Origin: Styela clava
Taxonomy: Eukaryota > Chordata > Ascidiacea > Stolidobranchia > Styelidae
Length of the DNA: 64,000 nt
NCBI RefSeq assembly: GCF_964204865.1
Contig: NC_135252.1
Span: 3,720,001 to 3,784,000 of the forward strand
Reading direction: 5' to 3'
Shown: positions 36,479 through 51,450 of the stretch, piece by piece
Position numbering within the stretch: the stretch's first letter is position 1
Layout: every line of letters begins with the position of its first letter
Program-made: the position numbers and the translations under genes
Notes under the pieces: model-generated
Told to the model about the DNA's origin: nothing
The model's database searches: none
Seen by the model: only the letters and a program-made list of their open reading frames with translations

Positions 36479-37711
36479 ATGTCAGTTGATCGTCGTATAC
36501 TGGAAATGCTGGTAAAACTACAACGCTGGGGTAAAGGAGTAAATTATATCAAAATGTATATGACTACGCTTTCCATAGAAAATAACTATGATCTTGTTGA
36601 GGCATTTAAACCGACTAAACAGAGTACACCGGGAGATTCAATGCTGAATAGTCGCAATATAGATGTTGGTCGTAAAAGCGCGAAAGGGTTTTTTCCTGGC
36701 GATGTACCTAATTTTTATGAAGTAGAACGGCATCTCACAAACGAATTTGAGAATAAGGCGGAATTTGAAAAGACGGGCTCACCCGCTGATGCGGTCGTGA
36801 AAATGATCAACTCCATTCCAAAGGATTACATGGAACTCAGTCAGCTACAACATTACAGCACATTGACAAGAATATTAATTTTATTAGGACAGTATGGTTA
36901 CCTTTTATTGAAAAACAATATTGAATGTCTGGCAAAGCTTGCCAATCTAATGGTTCTTGAACATTCTGAATATGTAGCTACTCTTTGGAGAATCATTCAA
37001 GACGTTGAATACGACCAAGCAAAAAAGTGTGATGCAGTGAGATATTTTTTAGATTACGTTTCAAAGAACTTGAAATCATCTAAGACAGTTACACGGAAAT
37101 CTCCAGAAATTGTTTTGAAAGATCACTTGGATGCCGCTACGATTGAAACATCCGCCTTGGCACTGATAGAAAATGCAAATAAGTGTATTGATAAGTGCAA
37201 GAATCAAACAGAAAACTTAGAATACTACAATCGAGTCTATGCCCAAATGCTTTCATTTGTGCTTCTTCGAATCGGAATTTCTGAATTTGACGAAGTAATA
37301 CTTATGCTGTTGGACGCACCGAATGACATACTTGAAGATGTGGTATTGAAAGAGAGCCTACTGATTTATTTCAGAACGTTTTTTGATGAGGCGCTGAAAA
37401 AGTTGAGCAAACAATATGACGAAGTTTGTGTTCGCAGATTGTCCATAGTGATGGAATTGATGTCACAAAATCTTGATGCCAGTGTTTTTTCCGCTGTGTC
37501 TGCAGTTCAAAAATCTGTGATTGAAATATCTGAGAAAGTGAAAAACGACAAGGACGGCCACTTTGTCGATCTTATCGATAATTTTTCTGAAATTGGCACA
37601 TTAAAAAATGAGGAATACGCTCCGATATTATGGAAGATAATAAACCGCGAATTATCTTCGAAAAAAAGGTCAAAAGCAATCTACTACTTGATCAATATTT
37701 TGGAAACTTAA
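36479..37711 (+). CDS. C-terminal continuation of the nucleotidyltransferase/TPR-like protein
   Basis: 410 codons in the same frame as the upstream ORF, separated only by TAG and nine sense codons. The sequence is helical and repeat-like: EYVATLWRIIQDVEYDQAKK and, later, EYAPILWKIINRELSSKKRS look like copies of one motif. This suggests one ancestral protein of about 1,200 residues. Either the TAG is a real nonsense mutation (pseudogene or polymorphism), or it is read through, or it is a sequencing error. I see no GT/AG intron that would neatly remove it. AATAAA at 38078 is a possible shared poly(A) signal, which favours one transcript. Confidence 0.6.
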   Translation: MSVDRRILEMLVKLQRWGKGVNYIKMYMTTLSIENNYDLVEAFKPTKQSTPGDSMLNSRNIDVGRKSAKGFFPGDVPNFYEVERHLTNEFENKAEFEKTGSPADAVVKMINSIPKDYMELSQLQHYSTLTRILILLGQYGYLLLKNNIECLAKLANLMVLEHSEYVATLWRIIQDVEYDQAKKCDAVRYFLDYVSKNLKSSKTVTRKSPEIVLKDHLDAATIETSALALIENANKCIDKCKNQTENLEYYNRVYAQMLSFVLLRIGISEFDEVILMLLDAPNDILEDVVLKESLLIYFRTFFDEALKKLSKQYDEVCVRRLSIVMELMSQNLDASVFSAVSAVQKSVIEISEKVKNDKDGHFVDLIDNFSEIGTLKNEEYAPILWKIINRELSSKKRSKAIYYLINILET

Positions 37712-39827
37712 AATACAGAACTAATCGAAACCGCAGTTTCGATCGATAAGCCTTCAGTCTCCGACCGATATTCTCGTTATTATCTTGGTAACTCTGCTAC
37801 GGTTCCCAATTTGCTGATTTGTATAGGGTTATCCGGTAAAGTATCGGAAACCAATCATTTTGTTTTTTATTCAATATTCCTGCAATTCAACAAGATCTGC
37901 ATAATCACGATATATAATGTAAATTAAGAGAATATATCGAATGTTTGTAATCCCACTAATGACTAATAGAAGCTTCTAATTACCTTGCATAACAATGCTC
38001 CCGCTGTCTTTAATACTGTGTGTACATATGTTATTTTGGCAAATATATTGTGGTAGGTTCATTAATGACAACCTTTAATAAAATATGTATTCAATAGTAT
38101 TTATATTTCTTGAACGGGTCTTTTCTTCAATAGTATTTATATTTTTTGAGTCCAATTACTTGTGCACTGAACCCCATTCGAAATTTTACGCATTTCAATT
38201 TTTTACTTTCGCTGTTTGTCAAAATTAGAAAGAGTAGATAACTAAGTTGTGGATGAATGACCCAGCAAATAATGCTGGAGGATAAATATAAAAAGTTGTT
38301 CTGGCTGCAAACCACGCCAGACGTCCACATAGCATGTGCAATAAATCCGGGAAATTCACTCAACACATCTAGCAATTATTGATCAAAAATAGGCATCATT
38401 ATTGCCCAGTGCTAGCGAAACAAAATGAAGATCAGCGTTCAAAATATAACAAACGGAAAGTAACTTGCCAGACAGCAACACACAAAATATGGCAGAGTCA
38501 GGCCGAGATAGGAACCCGTCACAATCACCAAGACCATTCGACGGGACAATTGGAACAATGTACAAGTACCATAGCGCTTCGCCTCCACAAAGTCAAGAAG
38601 AGAGTGGGCAGGGCTGTCGAGCCACCGCTGGTGGTAGTCAGATATTCTTGATGACGTCGATCCGAGTGATCGTACAATTTATCTTCGATCAGGGCTAGTA
38701 AAAGGCAGAGAATCGATAGTGCGATAATGGCTCCGAATAACGGTTCAGCATTTTTAAACGTTAACGAAAACAATGGCCAACTTGCATAGTTATAAATAAC
38801 GACTGCTTGTGGATCTGTAGCTTTTACATTTGTTTATAAAATATTGTATTCCGTCGTATTATAACAAATATCTAAATTTACAGGAAATTTGGATTTGGTT
38901 TATTTAACCATATCGACGTAATATATATATCTTTATTTGAATATACCAAAAATAATCAAGTTCATAAGTCCAAATTGACAATGGATTTTAATTTGCCCAA
39001 AAAGGGTTATTTATAACTGGGAAGTCGTTATTCCGAAGAATGGATTCGCACAGTCGTCGTTCCAATTTATTGCATTTTATCGCCATGATCGTCAGTAAAA
39101 CAACATTTAAAGTATTTCGCGGCGGTGGAGAGTTAAAAATTCATAAAACTGCAGACCTTCATATATTGCACAACAATGTTATTCATTGGCGTTGAGTTTC
39201 TCCGTGTCTAATAGAGCTACAAGTGTGAAGTCATCGTCAAAATAAACAGCAGGGCTTATAATTTTTTCCTTGTCAAAAATAATTTCACGCGTTTTTTTTT
39301 CACATTATATTGCTCTACATCGAGACTGAATTTTGGTTGGTGGAGAAAAGGCTGGCATGAGTAGCCTAACAATCCTGCAGATATAATCCAGACCACTGAG
39401 ATTCAAAACTATTTAACTTAACAGTAAATGCTTTATGTGTTTAGAAACATGTATTTGAGAACAAAATACAGTTGTTATTTGGCAAAAATCTAACATTACA
39501 GACACAATCACTGGATAAGCATGTTATTGTCTACACAGAAATTGGCTGAAATAAGCAGGCATCAAATGTTAAATGCGGAAACATTGTTTTGCATGGGTTG
39601 TTTCATTACTTTAGTTTGATAAGCAGCATTGGGCTATCACGAGTGATGAGTATTGCTCTGAATACATACAGCAAGCAAGCAAATCATTCTGTTGAAAATT
39701 GGCTTCCTTGCCTATTGGAGTGCCATTGTTGATTTGGTTGAAGAAGCATGGAAGGCTATTATCACTATATTTGCCTTTGATGCATTACGAGTTCTGGAGC
39801 CATCTGCAAAGTACACATTCGGCTGAA
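37712..39827. other. intergenic, between the nucleotidyltransferase gene and the RBBP4 3' end
   Basis: Contains a 3' fragment of the dispersed repeat (about 37721-37778) and AATAAA at 38078. At 38465-38773 both strands carry short frames: plus 38501-38698, starting MAESGRDRNPSQSPRPFDG, and minus 38773-38525, with a hydrophobic stretch GAIIALSILCLLLALIEDKL. I cannot say whether either is a gene. Confidence 0.3.
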
Positions 39828-42018
<2,191 letters not shown>

Positions 42019-42661
42019 CTATAGTAAACCAGAAACTATTGTAATGTATAACCTTTTGTGCATACATAATAGGATTTTTATTCTGGCGTGAGTAAATTCA
42101 AGAGCTAGAATTTTGTCCTTATCAATAATTTGAAAAAATAAGCAATTCTACTAATTTTATTCCGAATAAGTGAATATTATCTCCTTACAAGATCAATTCA
42201 ATTCATCAAAGAATACAGCTTTGGGAGGGTGGAGGGCAACTTGTCACAGCGCTAACTCGCCATTGGCAACTCGCCTGCTCCATATTTGATTATGATAAGA
42301 CAGTGCAAGAAGAACTATAATATGCGGTATAGAGATGTAAAGGACCACACTATGATTATTTAACACTAATATTGCATCAGCATTTGAAACTTTGAAAATT
42401 ACTGATATTTCAGCGAGTCGAGTAAAACATCAAAATTATATAGACTATTCAAAATGACTTTGAGTGAATAACAACAACTGACAAAGCTGAAAGTATCTCA
42501 AATTATGTTTTTAAAGTAGTTAAATTGTAACGAAGCTCACGATATCCAAGGAATTCAAAGAATGGCAGTGTCACATCATTATCATTTGAGAATGTTTGAT
42601 AAGAGATTTGTAGCATCATCCAATTTCAGGTATCCAAATAGATCATATTAAGCAATAACAA

Positions 42662-42950
42662 AACGAGAATATCGGTCAGAGACCAAAGACTTATCGATTG
42701 AAAGTTAGGGGATCCCCAAAACAGCGCTCTTGCTCCATAGTGACACCTTGTGTCCAATCACTAATTAATTAATAATTCGCTAATTATACGACATAATTCG
42801 CCCAAAATCAATAGGCTTCTGGTCCGAAATATGATGAATGCACATGCAAAATCTGCAGCAGATCCAATCTCACTTTCGTGAGATATCGCGTGAATCTAAC
42901 AGACAGACAAATATCTATCAACATACTTACCGATTAAAATCGATAAGTAA
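42662..42950 (-). repeat. dispersed repeat, copy B
   Basis: In reverse orientation it begins ACTTATCGATTTTAATCGGT, then runs TAAGTATGTTGATAG and TGTCTGTCTG, and ends GGTCTCTGACCGATATTCTC. It is close to copy C at 46021-46314 over its whole length, including GGGACACAAGGTGTCACTAT and GCGCTGTTTTGGGGATCCCC. Confidence 0.8.
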
Positions 42951-43724
42951 TAAATTAGGAATTTAGTCTTGCTATTAGCAACAAATACTAAAATAAAGTA
43001 TGCGTACATTCGTTATATATAGTCTAGATACCTAAAACACTTACGTAAACTGCGAAAATATGTAACTTGTAAATAAAATATTCCACCCCTTTTATCTGTG
43101 CTTCTATAAGAAAAATTCAAAATTGGGGTTATATATATTATATTGATTATAGAATATTCAACTTTCAACACCAAACTGACAGTGCTATTTCAGTACTGCA
43201 ATATGTAAGTAGTCTATAGACTAGATGATACAGTAATATGACATGATAAAGGATATGTGGATCAACGGATGTACTTAATGCAAAGAAACCCGAAATCTGA
43301 TAAATCACTACCGGTATCTGAAAAAATCCCCCTACAGCCCTAACAGTGGCAGCGCAGCTTTGGTTTAGAGATGTTACTTGATTTTATCTATTTACCGTTA
43401 GTCTATATCAGGGTGGGCAAACTGCGGCTCAAAGAAGATTTTTGTGTGGCATGCAAAAGCCTTGAACAAATAGCCTACTTGAAAACAAATAAAAGTCATG
43501 AAAAAAATTACTACAATTCTGTAAAATTCGATTCATAACAAGCATAGCCTATCCGCATAAGTAATACCTCTGGCTCTGGGAATGTCAAAAAAATATACCG
43601 GTAACTTAGATGGTTAATTTATCAGTTTGTAGGGTTTGATGACAATATCAGCGGTGCACTGCAGTTCTCAGATGTCTCAACATCTGGTTAAATACAACGA
43701 ACATTCTATTCGTCTCTGATTAAG

Positions 43725-43800
43725 CCTAAGCCGTCTTACTGACTTTCCTCTTCCCCGGCAGCCCGGGATAAATACGTACCGTACATCCTAAATCCTATCA
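43725..43800 (+). repeat. SINE 3' fragment
   Basis: AAGCCGTCTTACTGACTTTC ... CCCGGGATAAATACGTAC matches the body end of the SINE at 55895-56236 in reverse, including a short CCTA-type tail. Confidence 0.55.
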
Positions 43801-44575
43801 GGACAGATGCTTAAGGCAAGGCAAAAATGAAATAAAAACAGCGCGAAGCAGGAATGGAGGATGTTTCCTCAACCCTTGACCCCAGAGAAATTATCTTAGT
43901 ACTTTATTTTGGAGGTGGTTTGTAAAAAGGTGACAACTCGGCCCTAATTTGCGGTGGTTCAGAATCACCGCACCTTTATAGCACGCGAAGCGTAGGTTGA
44001 AAAACAACTGGGACATGAATAATGAAAAGCAGCACCCCTAGTCCCCACCCATTAAGATTGCTCTATCCCAACTTCTATCTTTTTGGCATATATTCGTGAA
44101 TTAAGGTCCTGTTCGCCAAAGTTAATATAAAACATTCAGCCCTATCAGACAAAAATAAAGAAATCTTGATCTGTCAAAAATGCGTGTTTGTTTGTGAAAG
44201 AAATAATATATGCTGGTACGTCGAAGGGCCTACTGTTTCACTTTTCAATTGATTACCCTGAATAAATTTGCCCAAGACGGGCTTATGTAATTAAATATTA
44301 TGATTTTTGAGCGTTCTTGTAGTGGGACACAAAGTTGTTAGCTGCAGTTAGGAATTTTGCCATGTTTGCAGTACAAGTTTAGTATGATAATTTATAATAC
44401 ATAGAAATGAAACATATGAGTAATAAAAATGTTGAGGAGTAATAAAATGGTGATGAGGTTCCTCTGTAATTATCTATCTACAGTATATCCATACCTACGT
44501 CTATATCTATACCTACAAAAAAAAATAGATTTACTGAAACTCATGGAGCCATACATGACCGTGTTGTCTGTATGG

Positions 44576-45255
44576 TAAACACTCAGTTCAGTGATTCAGA
44601 AATTGAAAGGGAGAAGGAAGTTGAAGACATAGTCCAGAAATCAGGGCATGATTCGTGTGTGTTATATTCGTCAGAACAAGTATCGCTGGCTTCAGACAGA
44701 AATACAGATGATGAATATATTAGATGCTCAGAATGATGCCACCAATAACTAGCACATATATAGCGTCAGAGTCTAGGGAAGTATTTTCCACACAGTCAGC
44801 ATCTAAGACAAATATGACCTTGAGTTCAGAAGCAGATAGATAGATGTAGAACATCAAGAAACAAGTCGTCATCAAACATCTATGACTGACATTCAAATGC
44901 GATGGAGAGCAAGATCTACACTACAAGTTGCGTGTAACTTCAAAAGGCCACCTTTACCTCCTCAGCCAGAAAAGACATCGACGTGTTTACAATATTTTCA
45001 GCAGTTTTTTGATAATAATAATTTAATTGATCACATTGCAGAACTGACCAATTTGTATTCGGTACAGAAAGTAGAATTTTCCGATGCTACAAACCACAAC
45101 GAATTCGAACAATATTTGGGAGTAGTTGGACATCCATGATGGGCATTCTGGAATTACCGCGTTATCGAATGTATTGGGCACAAGAGACTAGAAAACAACC
45201 AATGGAAAATGTAAGTCCAAGAAAATGTAATTCTATTCCTCAAGAAGAAAAGCAT
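44576..45255 (+). pseudogene. piggyBac-like transposase, N-terminal part, degraded
   Basis: Peptides in changing plus-strand frames fit the start of the piggyBac transposase fold: an acidic N-terminus (FSDSEIEREKEVEDIV), then YFQQFFDNNNLIDHIAELTN, LYSVQKVEFSDATNHNEFEQ, and after a +1 shift MGILELPRYRMYWAQETR. Stops near 44740 and 45139 and the loss of the catalytic DDD core make it inactive. The matching C-terminal part lies at 55270-55826 on the same strand, beyond the nested insertions. Confidence 0.75.
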
Positions 45256-45259
45256 GCAC

Positions 45260-45540
45260 TAGATCAGGGGTTCCCAAACCTTTTCAGCTTGCGGCACACT
45301 AACAACAACATTAAAAAGTCGCGGCACACTTATTACAAATCAGTTTTATTAAATCCCGTATTCGTAAATATTATGTGTATCGGCATTAAATATGATTAAA
45401 ACAAGATTTTGTGGGTCAATTGTAACGAGTCTTTATCGTTTTTAGTCTTTTATTTCTGTCAGCGCATGAAATTAATATTTGCAAAATCATGAAAATGCGA
45501 ATGGGAAAAATATTTTGTTGTACTATATGTCTATATATAT
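45260..45540. repeat. hAT-like left end without a visible partner
   Basis: CAGGGGTTCCCAAACCTTTT followed by GCGGCACACT repeats is a typical hAT terminus. It cuts the piggyBac frame. The opposite terminus is not seen before the next hAT element at 45549, so its right boundary is arbitrary. Confidence 0.45.
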
Positions 45541-46020
45541 ATATATTGCAAGGGTGGCCAACACGCCGATCGCGATAGACCGGTCGATCGCGTTTGATGT
45601 TGAGTAAATTTGCCAAAATTCCAAGCGAGCAAAGAATCGGACTTGAAGAATATTGTAAATTAGATAGAGAAGTTTGAGCAGTCATGGAACATTTATGGTT
45701 TGAGATTGTTCATTATTCGCTGTTTAGATAGTACATGGACACTTTCATTCAAGGTTTTTGGAGAAATTGAAAACACTTACAACTGAAAATTAGACAGGCC
45801 CTAGATCTGAAGTGTATGATTTCAATAAATCTGAAATAAATGATAAAAATTCTACTCCGGGTACAATTACATAATCAAAAAATTAACAAATTGAATGGAA
45901 TATGAAAAATGCCTACTTTTGTGGCAATTTCATTGAGAATGCGCCCGCGGAGCCGAGCTTATTGGCAGTAGTGGAATTTTTGTATGCGTGTGTGCGGTTA
46001 TCTGCGTATTCGTATTCATT

Positions 46021-46314
46021 ACTTGTCGATTTTAATCGGTAAGTATGTTGATAGGTATTTGTCTGTCTGTATGTCTGTTAGATGCACGCGATATCTCACG
46101 GAAGCGAGATTGAATCTGGTCCAGATTTTGCATGTGCATTCATTTTATCTCGGACCAGAAGCCCATTGATTTTGGACAAATTATGCCGTATAATTAGCAA
46201 GTCATTAATTAATTAGTAATGGGACACAAGGTGTCACTATGGAGTAAGAGCGCTGTTTTGGGATCCCCTAACTTTCGATCGATAAGTCTTCGGTCTCTGA
46301 CCGATATTCTCGTT
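46021..46314 (+). repeat. dispersed repeat, copy C, inside the hAT MITE
   Basis: Begins ACTTGTCGATTTTAATCGGT and ends TCGATAAGTCTTCGGTCTCT then GACCGATATTCTCGTT. It is a near full-length match to copy B (reverse orientation) and copy A. The 3' ATCGATAAGT is the inverse of the consensus 5' ACTTATCGAT. Confidence 0.8.
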
Positions 46315-46398
46315 CATTTTTGTTTATGACATTACAACCGATCAGTCGATCGCGAGCTATTTTGAAAATTTCAGTCAATCGCGGTCGGAAGCAGGTTG

Positions 46399-47005
46399 TG
46401 TCGGCAGTCCGTGTGGTCCTAAAGTTTAGTTTAGTTAGGATCCCTTCAGTTGTACATCGTCATCGTGATGATTATCGCTAACTCGTCGTCGTCATCATTA
46501 CTGTGTTGTTTTCTCGTATTCGACGTGTCGCATTTTTCTCTTTCACGTGTTATCGTTTTACGTATTTATTTTATTATCGTCCCCTAAGCTCAGCAAGATG
46601 TTTAAGATTGCATTTCTGGTGGTAGCAGTTTAGGATTTCATTTCTTGTTATGGCAGTTTAAGATTACATCGCCTTTATAGCGTTGAAGTTTGAATTCATT
46701 CAGTAGTCTCCTTTTATACTGTATTTCGAATCGTTCGATATAACATTATGATATTTGCATGTCTACAGCTCGTATTGTATTGCATTTATAGTTACTGTTT
46801 TACCTTGGTTGTATATCTGTCGTTTTGGGACTATGCTATTATATGGAGTTGTTTTGTGTAAGTATTAGTTTTATATTCTGTATCATTTGTCTTTGATTTA
46901 TTTGGTGCTAATTATTTCATTTGTATTTTAGTCAACCGTTTTGAATACTTTCAATAAAACGAGTCTGGCAAATCGACTTATCATTTCCGGGTCCCAAAAG
47001 TGACA
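46399..47005 (+). repeat. BEL/Pao 5' LTR
   Basis: 607 bp, starting TGTCGGCAGTCC and ending GTCCCAAAAGTGACA, with TG...CA ends. It differs from the 3' LTR at about six positions by eye. A TTCAATAAAAC segment near the end may serve as a poly(A) signal in the 3' copy. No primer-binding site beginning TGG follows directly, so the tRNA primer is not identified. Confidence 0.95.
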
Positions 47006-47033
47006 AAGTTGAACAAATCTCCCTGCGACGACG

Positions 47034-48262
47034 ATGAACGAAGCAGATGAATCAATTACACAAGATTTGAATAGACGAGAAGCTTCTTCTTCGCCTGCAG
47101 TTCCTCTCGCGGAAACAGACGACGGTAACTCTGAAACTATTGGACGCAATGTATTATGCCACGAAAGACTACAAAATGAACTAAATGGTTTGTGCGACAG
47201 ATTTTCAAAATCGATTACTGAAAATGCTCAAAATCCTATCGTTACTGATCTTAAAATTAAACTTCATGTTAAACGAATTGCTTATGACCAAGTGATGGAT
47301 AAACTCATTCCGACTACCCGTAATCCAAATGTTTTGAAGAAATATGAAACTGGAATGCAAATGATGTTATCGAAAATCGATCAAATTGAAAGCAGAAATT
47401 TTATTCTTACCTTGACGAGGAGATCGTTTCTGATCATTGGTCTGCCGAATCCAATACAAGCAAATGCAGTGTTGAATCACTGAAGCGATTGCAACTTGAG
47501 CAAGAACGAGAGGTAGAAAGAGCCGATTCTCTTGTACGTATGGCTAAACGAGACTTTCTCACAGAAGAAGATACCATTCGCAATAAAATATCAGCACTAG
47601 AGCGTCGCCTTGATCACAAACGTCGAGACATAAACGAAAAAGAACGAATGGCAGATCTAACACGTCGCCAAGCTGACGAACTTATGCGTGAAATTGAACA
47701 AGAAAAGACTGAATTGGCTACCAAAAAGATGCCTAAAGATAACTTACGTGGCGTCAATATTGAATATCCGTTAGAGTCAACACGCAGACGAAGTGCAGCG
47801 AACTTTTTTGTTCCGACGAAGAGTCAAGTGACAACAAATTCAGAAAAGACCAAAGAATTGCACTTCCCGACAGCACGAACTTACAAACGCCCGTCTCCTG
47901 CAAACAGAATGCTTATACCACAAGAAGCAGTCGACGCGTGGATTGACCACTTGGAACCTAACCAGTCTGGTAAATTTTCTGTTAATTCTTTTAATATGTC
48001 AGTAGAGGAACAAACTATGTTATCATTACAGTTGAATTCTAGAATATTGTCCCAGTACCATTTATCACCGATTACGATTCCTAGTTTTAGCGGAACGACC
48101 CTAGAATGGCCAAACTTTATTGAGTTATTTTTTGATAATGTACACAGTTCTCTTGACGACGACGGTTCGCGTATGGTTCGCTTAGTCGCGTCTTTGACGG
48201 GGGTGGCTAAACGACATGTCGATGGCTTAGGGACGGTGGGAAGTAATTTATTGTCGCGTTGA
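47034..48262 (+). pseudogene. BEL/Pao gag-like region, frameshifted
   Basis: Starts at the first ATG after the 5' LTR and its short leader. One frame runs to 47483 (149 codons). A second, overlapping the shift, runs 47489-48262 and is rich in charged heptads (RLDHKRRDINEKERMADLTR), a likely coiled coil. The end of this part carries PSFSGTTLEWPNFIELF, which resembles the DUF1759 gag domain of BEL/Pao elements. Two frame changes show it is inactive. Confidence 0.75.
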
Positions 48263-49431
48263 GTGAATTGAAACATATATTCGGCCAACGGGTGACGATT
48301 GCTCGGGTCTTTATCGAGAAGGTTGTAGATGGTAGACGAGTAACAGAATTCAGTATCCGGAAAATATCTGATTTTCATTCTGAAGTTCGCGACATTGTGA
48401 TAAATTTGAAGAAAATGCGATTGCTTGCAGATTTGTATAGTATTGAAAATGTTAGAAAGACAGCAATGCGAATTCCGACCGAACTGACCTCGAGTTGGAA
48501 TAAGTTTGTGACTGATATGATTCGTGCCGACGAAATGCCGAGTTTACTGGACTTCGAGCAGTGGTTGTGGGAACGATGCGAGGAATTAGGAAATCCTTTT
48601 TCACCAAATCTTTTCAGAACTAAAATAGATCGTGACGATCGCAGACAGTCATTTCCTAAGAAGAATGTGGTATACCCTTTATCGGGTCATTCAAATCAGC
48701 CGCTCGACCAACCGCGAATGCAATGTTTCTATTGCAATGGTTTTCATTCTTTGAGTAACTGCGATAGCTTCGGGTTTAGTGCCAATGACACGAAAAGAAG
48801 ATTTCTACTAGATTCACGCCTGTGTTTTAACTGTCTCGAACCTGGACATTTAGCTATTTCGTGCCGGTTCCGCAATATGTGTCGTGTTTGTCCTAGTAAG
48901 CATCATTCAGCCATCTATGGTTTGAGAATCGTTCCTAATAGATTGAGTGATAACAATCAGCCTGATCTTCCTCCTCATATGAGCGGCGTTGCCAATTCTC
49001 ATATTTCAGGCGTTAATGGTGTTCAGTTTCAGATTTTGCCAGTCGTAGTAAAAGGCCCATTGGGATCCTCTGAATATGCTATTGCTGTTCTAGATTCTGC
49101 CAGTCAAATCTCAATAATACATCCCAAATTAAAACAAAAACTTGGTTTAAAAGGAAGTCCTAGGTGTCTAACCATTAACACCTTATGCAATAAGGGCGTT
49201 TCGCAAAATACGGAGGTGGTGAAATTGTCGGTGCGATCTGCTCACGACGAGAGTGGTCAAATTCTGATGTTAAGCAACGTGTTTGTGGTCGAGTCACGCA
49301 TACCACATCCAGCTAGAATCCTTAAGAACGATCACAATATGACTCACCTGCAGGATATTCCGTTAACCGACATTGAAGCGAACAAAGCTATGATTTTAAT
49401 CGGAGCCGATAATCCCTTAGCGCATTTCTAG
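48259..49431 (+). pseudogene. BEL/Pao zinc-knuckle and protease region
   Basis: A 390-codon frame. It holds two CCHC-like knuckles (CFYCNGFHSLSNC, CFNCLEPGHLAISC) and a third C/H cluster (CRVCPSKHH). An aspartic protease-like segment AIAVLDSASQISIIHPKL follows, where D-S-A-S replaces the usual D-[ST]-G-S. The frame ends in a TAG and resumes 33 bp later in the same frame, so the stop is internal to the original polyprotein. Confidence 0.75.
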
Positions 49432-49464
49432 CTTGAACGTAGAGTCGGCCAGCAACATGAACCA

Positions 49465-51450
49465 GTGGGTATTAAAACTCCTCTCGGTTGGACTTTGATC
49501 GGGTCTTTAGGCGCGATTAATGAAGATGAAACTGTTTCAAATATGCTGTGTTGTGATTTGCGTGACCAGTATAACATGCTGCAAGAACAAGTCGAGCGAT
49601 TTTGGTCCACTGAAGCTGTAGGCACGGCGTACAATTTGACCCGTAGCGAGTCGATTGAAGATAGACAAACTGATAATTTGATGGAAAAAAAAATTAGATT
49701 TATCGACGGTCATTACGAGGTTAGGTTTATGTGGAGAAATGAAAATTGCGAAATGCCGCAAAACGAACACGTAGCGCTTAACAGGTTCGAAAATCTTAGA
49801 AAACGACTCCAAGGAAACGAACGTTTGCGAAACTTATATTGTAAAGAAATGGCAAAGAATATTGAAAGGGGTTGGGTGCGTAAGCTAACTTCAGATGAAA
49901 AGGCGTTTCGCGGTCCTCGAACTTGGTTTCTGCCTCATCATGGCGTTGAAAATCCCAACAAGCAAAATAAAATAAGAATTGTTTTTGACGCGGCATCTAC
50001 TTGCTGCGGCGTCAGTCTGAACAGTCGATTGATGTCCGGGCGCGATTTGATCAATAATCTAGTCGGGGTGCTTTTACGTTTTCGGGAAAGACCAATCGCT
50101 ATAAACGCCGATATAGAAGCCATGTTTCATATGATTTGATTGCCGGAAGATGATACGGATTCTGCACGTTTCCTCTGGTCGGAAGACCTTTTTTCAACCA
50201 AACGGCCAGATGTGTATAAATTCTTAGTTCGTATTTTTGGAGCTGTGGATTCACCTTATGTCGCAAACTTTTGTTTGAAGAGAGCTGCGTACGATAGTAG
50301 AAATAAGTTTCCTAGAGACGTAATATTAACTACCGATAGAGACTTTTACGCCGATGATTTACTTACTTCGAAATGGAATGTTGATTCCGCGGTATCGACA
50401 GCTAAAGATATGATTAAGATGTTACACGATAAAGGATTCAAGTTGACCGAGTGGGTTTCGAATTCTAAATCGGTTTTACGTGAAATATCCAGTGGACGTG
50501 TCGTCACTAATGTTGACTTAGATCTGGTCAGATTACCTGTTAGAAAAGCTCTTGGCTTGCATTGGGACATCGAGAAGGATTGCTTTATATTCGACCACCA
50601 GAAATTTACTGAATTTACCACGAAAAGAAAGGCCCTTAGTGTAACCAGTTCAATATTCGATCCACTAGGATTTGTAGCACCAATCATATTGTATGCCAAA
50701 TTATTACTGCGGGAATGTTGGCGTGACAATTTAGCTTGGGACGAAGTATTCGATAATAAGAGATTGAAGTGTTGGGAAAATTGGATAAATTCGCTGAAAT
50801 GTTTAAAGAGTTTTTTGATTCCACGTCAATTTAAAGGTGTTAAATGTGAAAGTTCCTCGTATGAAATTCATATATTCTGTGATGCATCAGAAGTGGCATA
50901 TGGCGCGGTAGCATACATAATATCGAAGCATTCCCGGGAGAATTTTCAGTGTAGTCTTATCGCGGCTAAAGCAAGAGTCGCACCTATGAAAGGTATGACC
51001 GTGCCTCGTTTAGAATTGCAAGGTGCTCTCTTGGCCGTGCGATTGTTAAATTTTCTCCGAAAAGAACTATCCCTTCCACTAGGCGACGTACATATGTGGT
51101 CCGACTCGACTTGTGTATTGAGATATTTAAAAAATAAAACTCGAAGATTTAAAACATTTGTAGCCAATCGCGTTCGCGAAATACTCGATCACACTCGGCC
51201 ACACCAATGGAAGTACGTCGACTCCGCACAGAATCCCGCTGATTACTGCACTAGGGGAATGACGGTTTCCAGATTTCTAGAAAATTTTGATCGATGGCTA
51301 CATGGACCAGAGTTTTTGCTCATGCCCGAAAGTGATTGGCCAAGCCAGATAGCGTTACGTGCAGTTGACGACTATGACCAAGAGATTAAATATCAAACAT
51401 GCATAATAGCAGATTGTTTTATAACCGCGGATAACCCGTGCCTCGTTTAG
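49465..51450 (+). pseudogene. BEL/Pao reverse transcriptase and RNase H region, interrupted
   Basis: Two abutting frames, 49465-50139 and 50140-51450, are in phase and separated by an in-frame TGA. The RT block includes RIVFDAAS, the acidic motif INADIEAMF and the catalytic YADD (FYADDLLTS, about 50350). RNase H-like motifs follow (FCDASEVAYGA, MWSDSTCVLRYL). At 51435 the frame enters a 437-bp duplicated segment and stops at 51450. Confidence 0.85.

Noticed and set aside
38465-38773. Overlapping short frames on both strands, one with a hydrophobic helix
   Set aside because: Neither frame has a recognisable family, splice support or clear start; listed only as a note in the intergenic entry.
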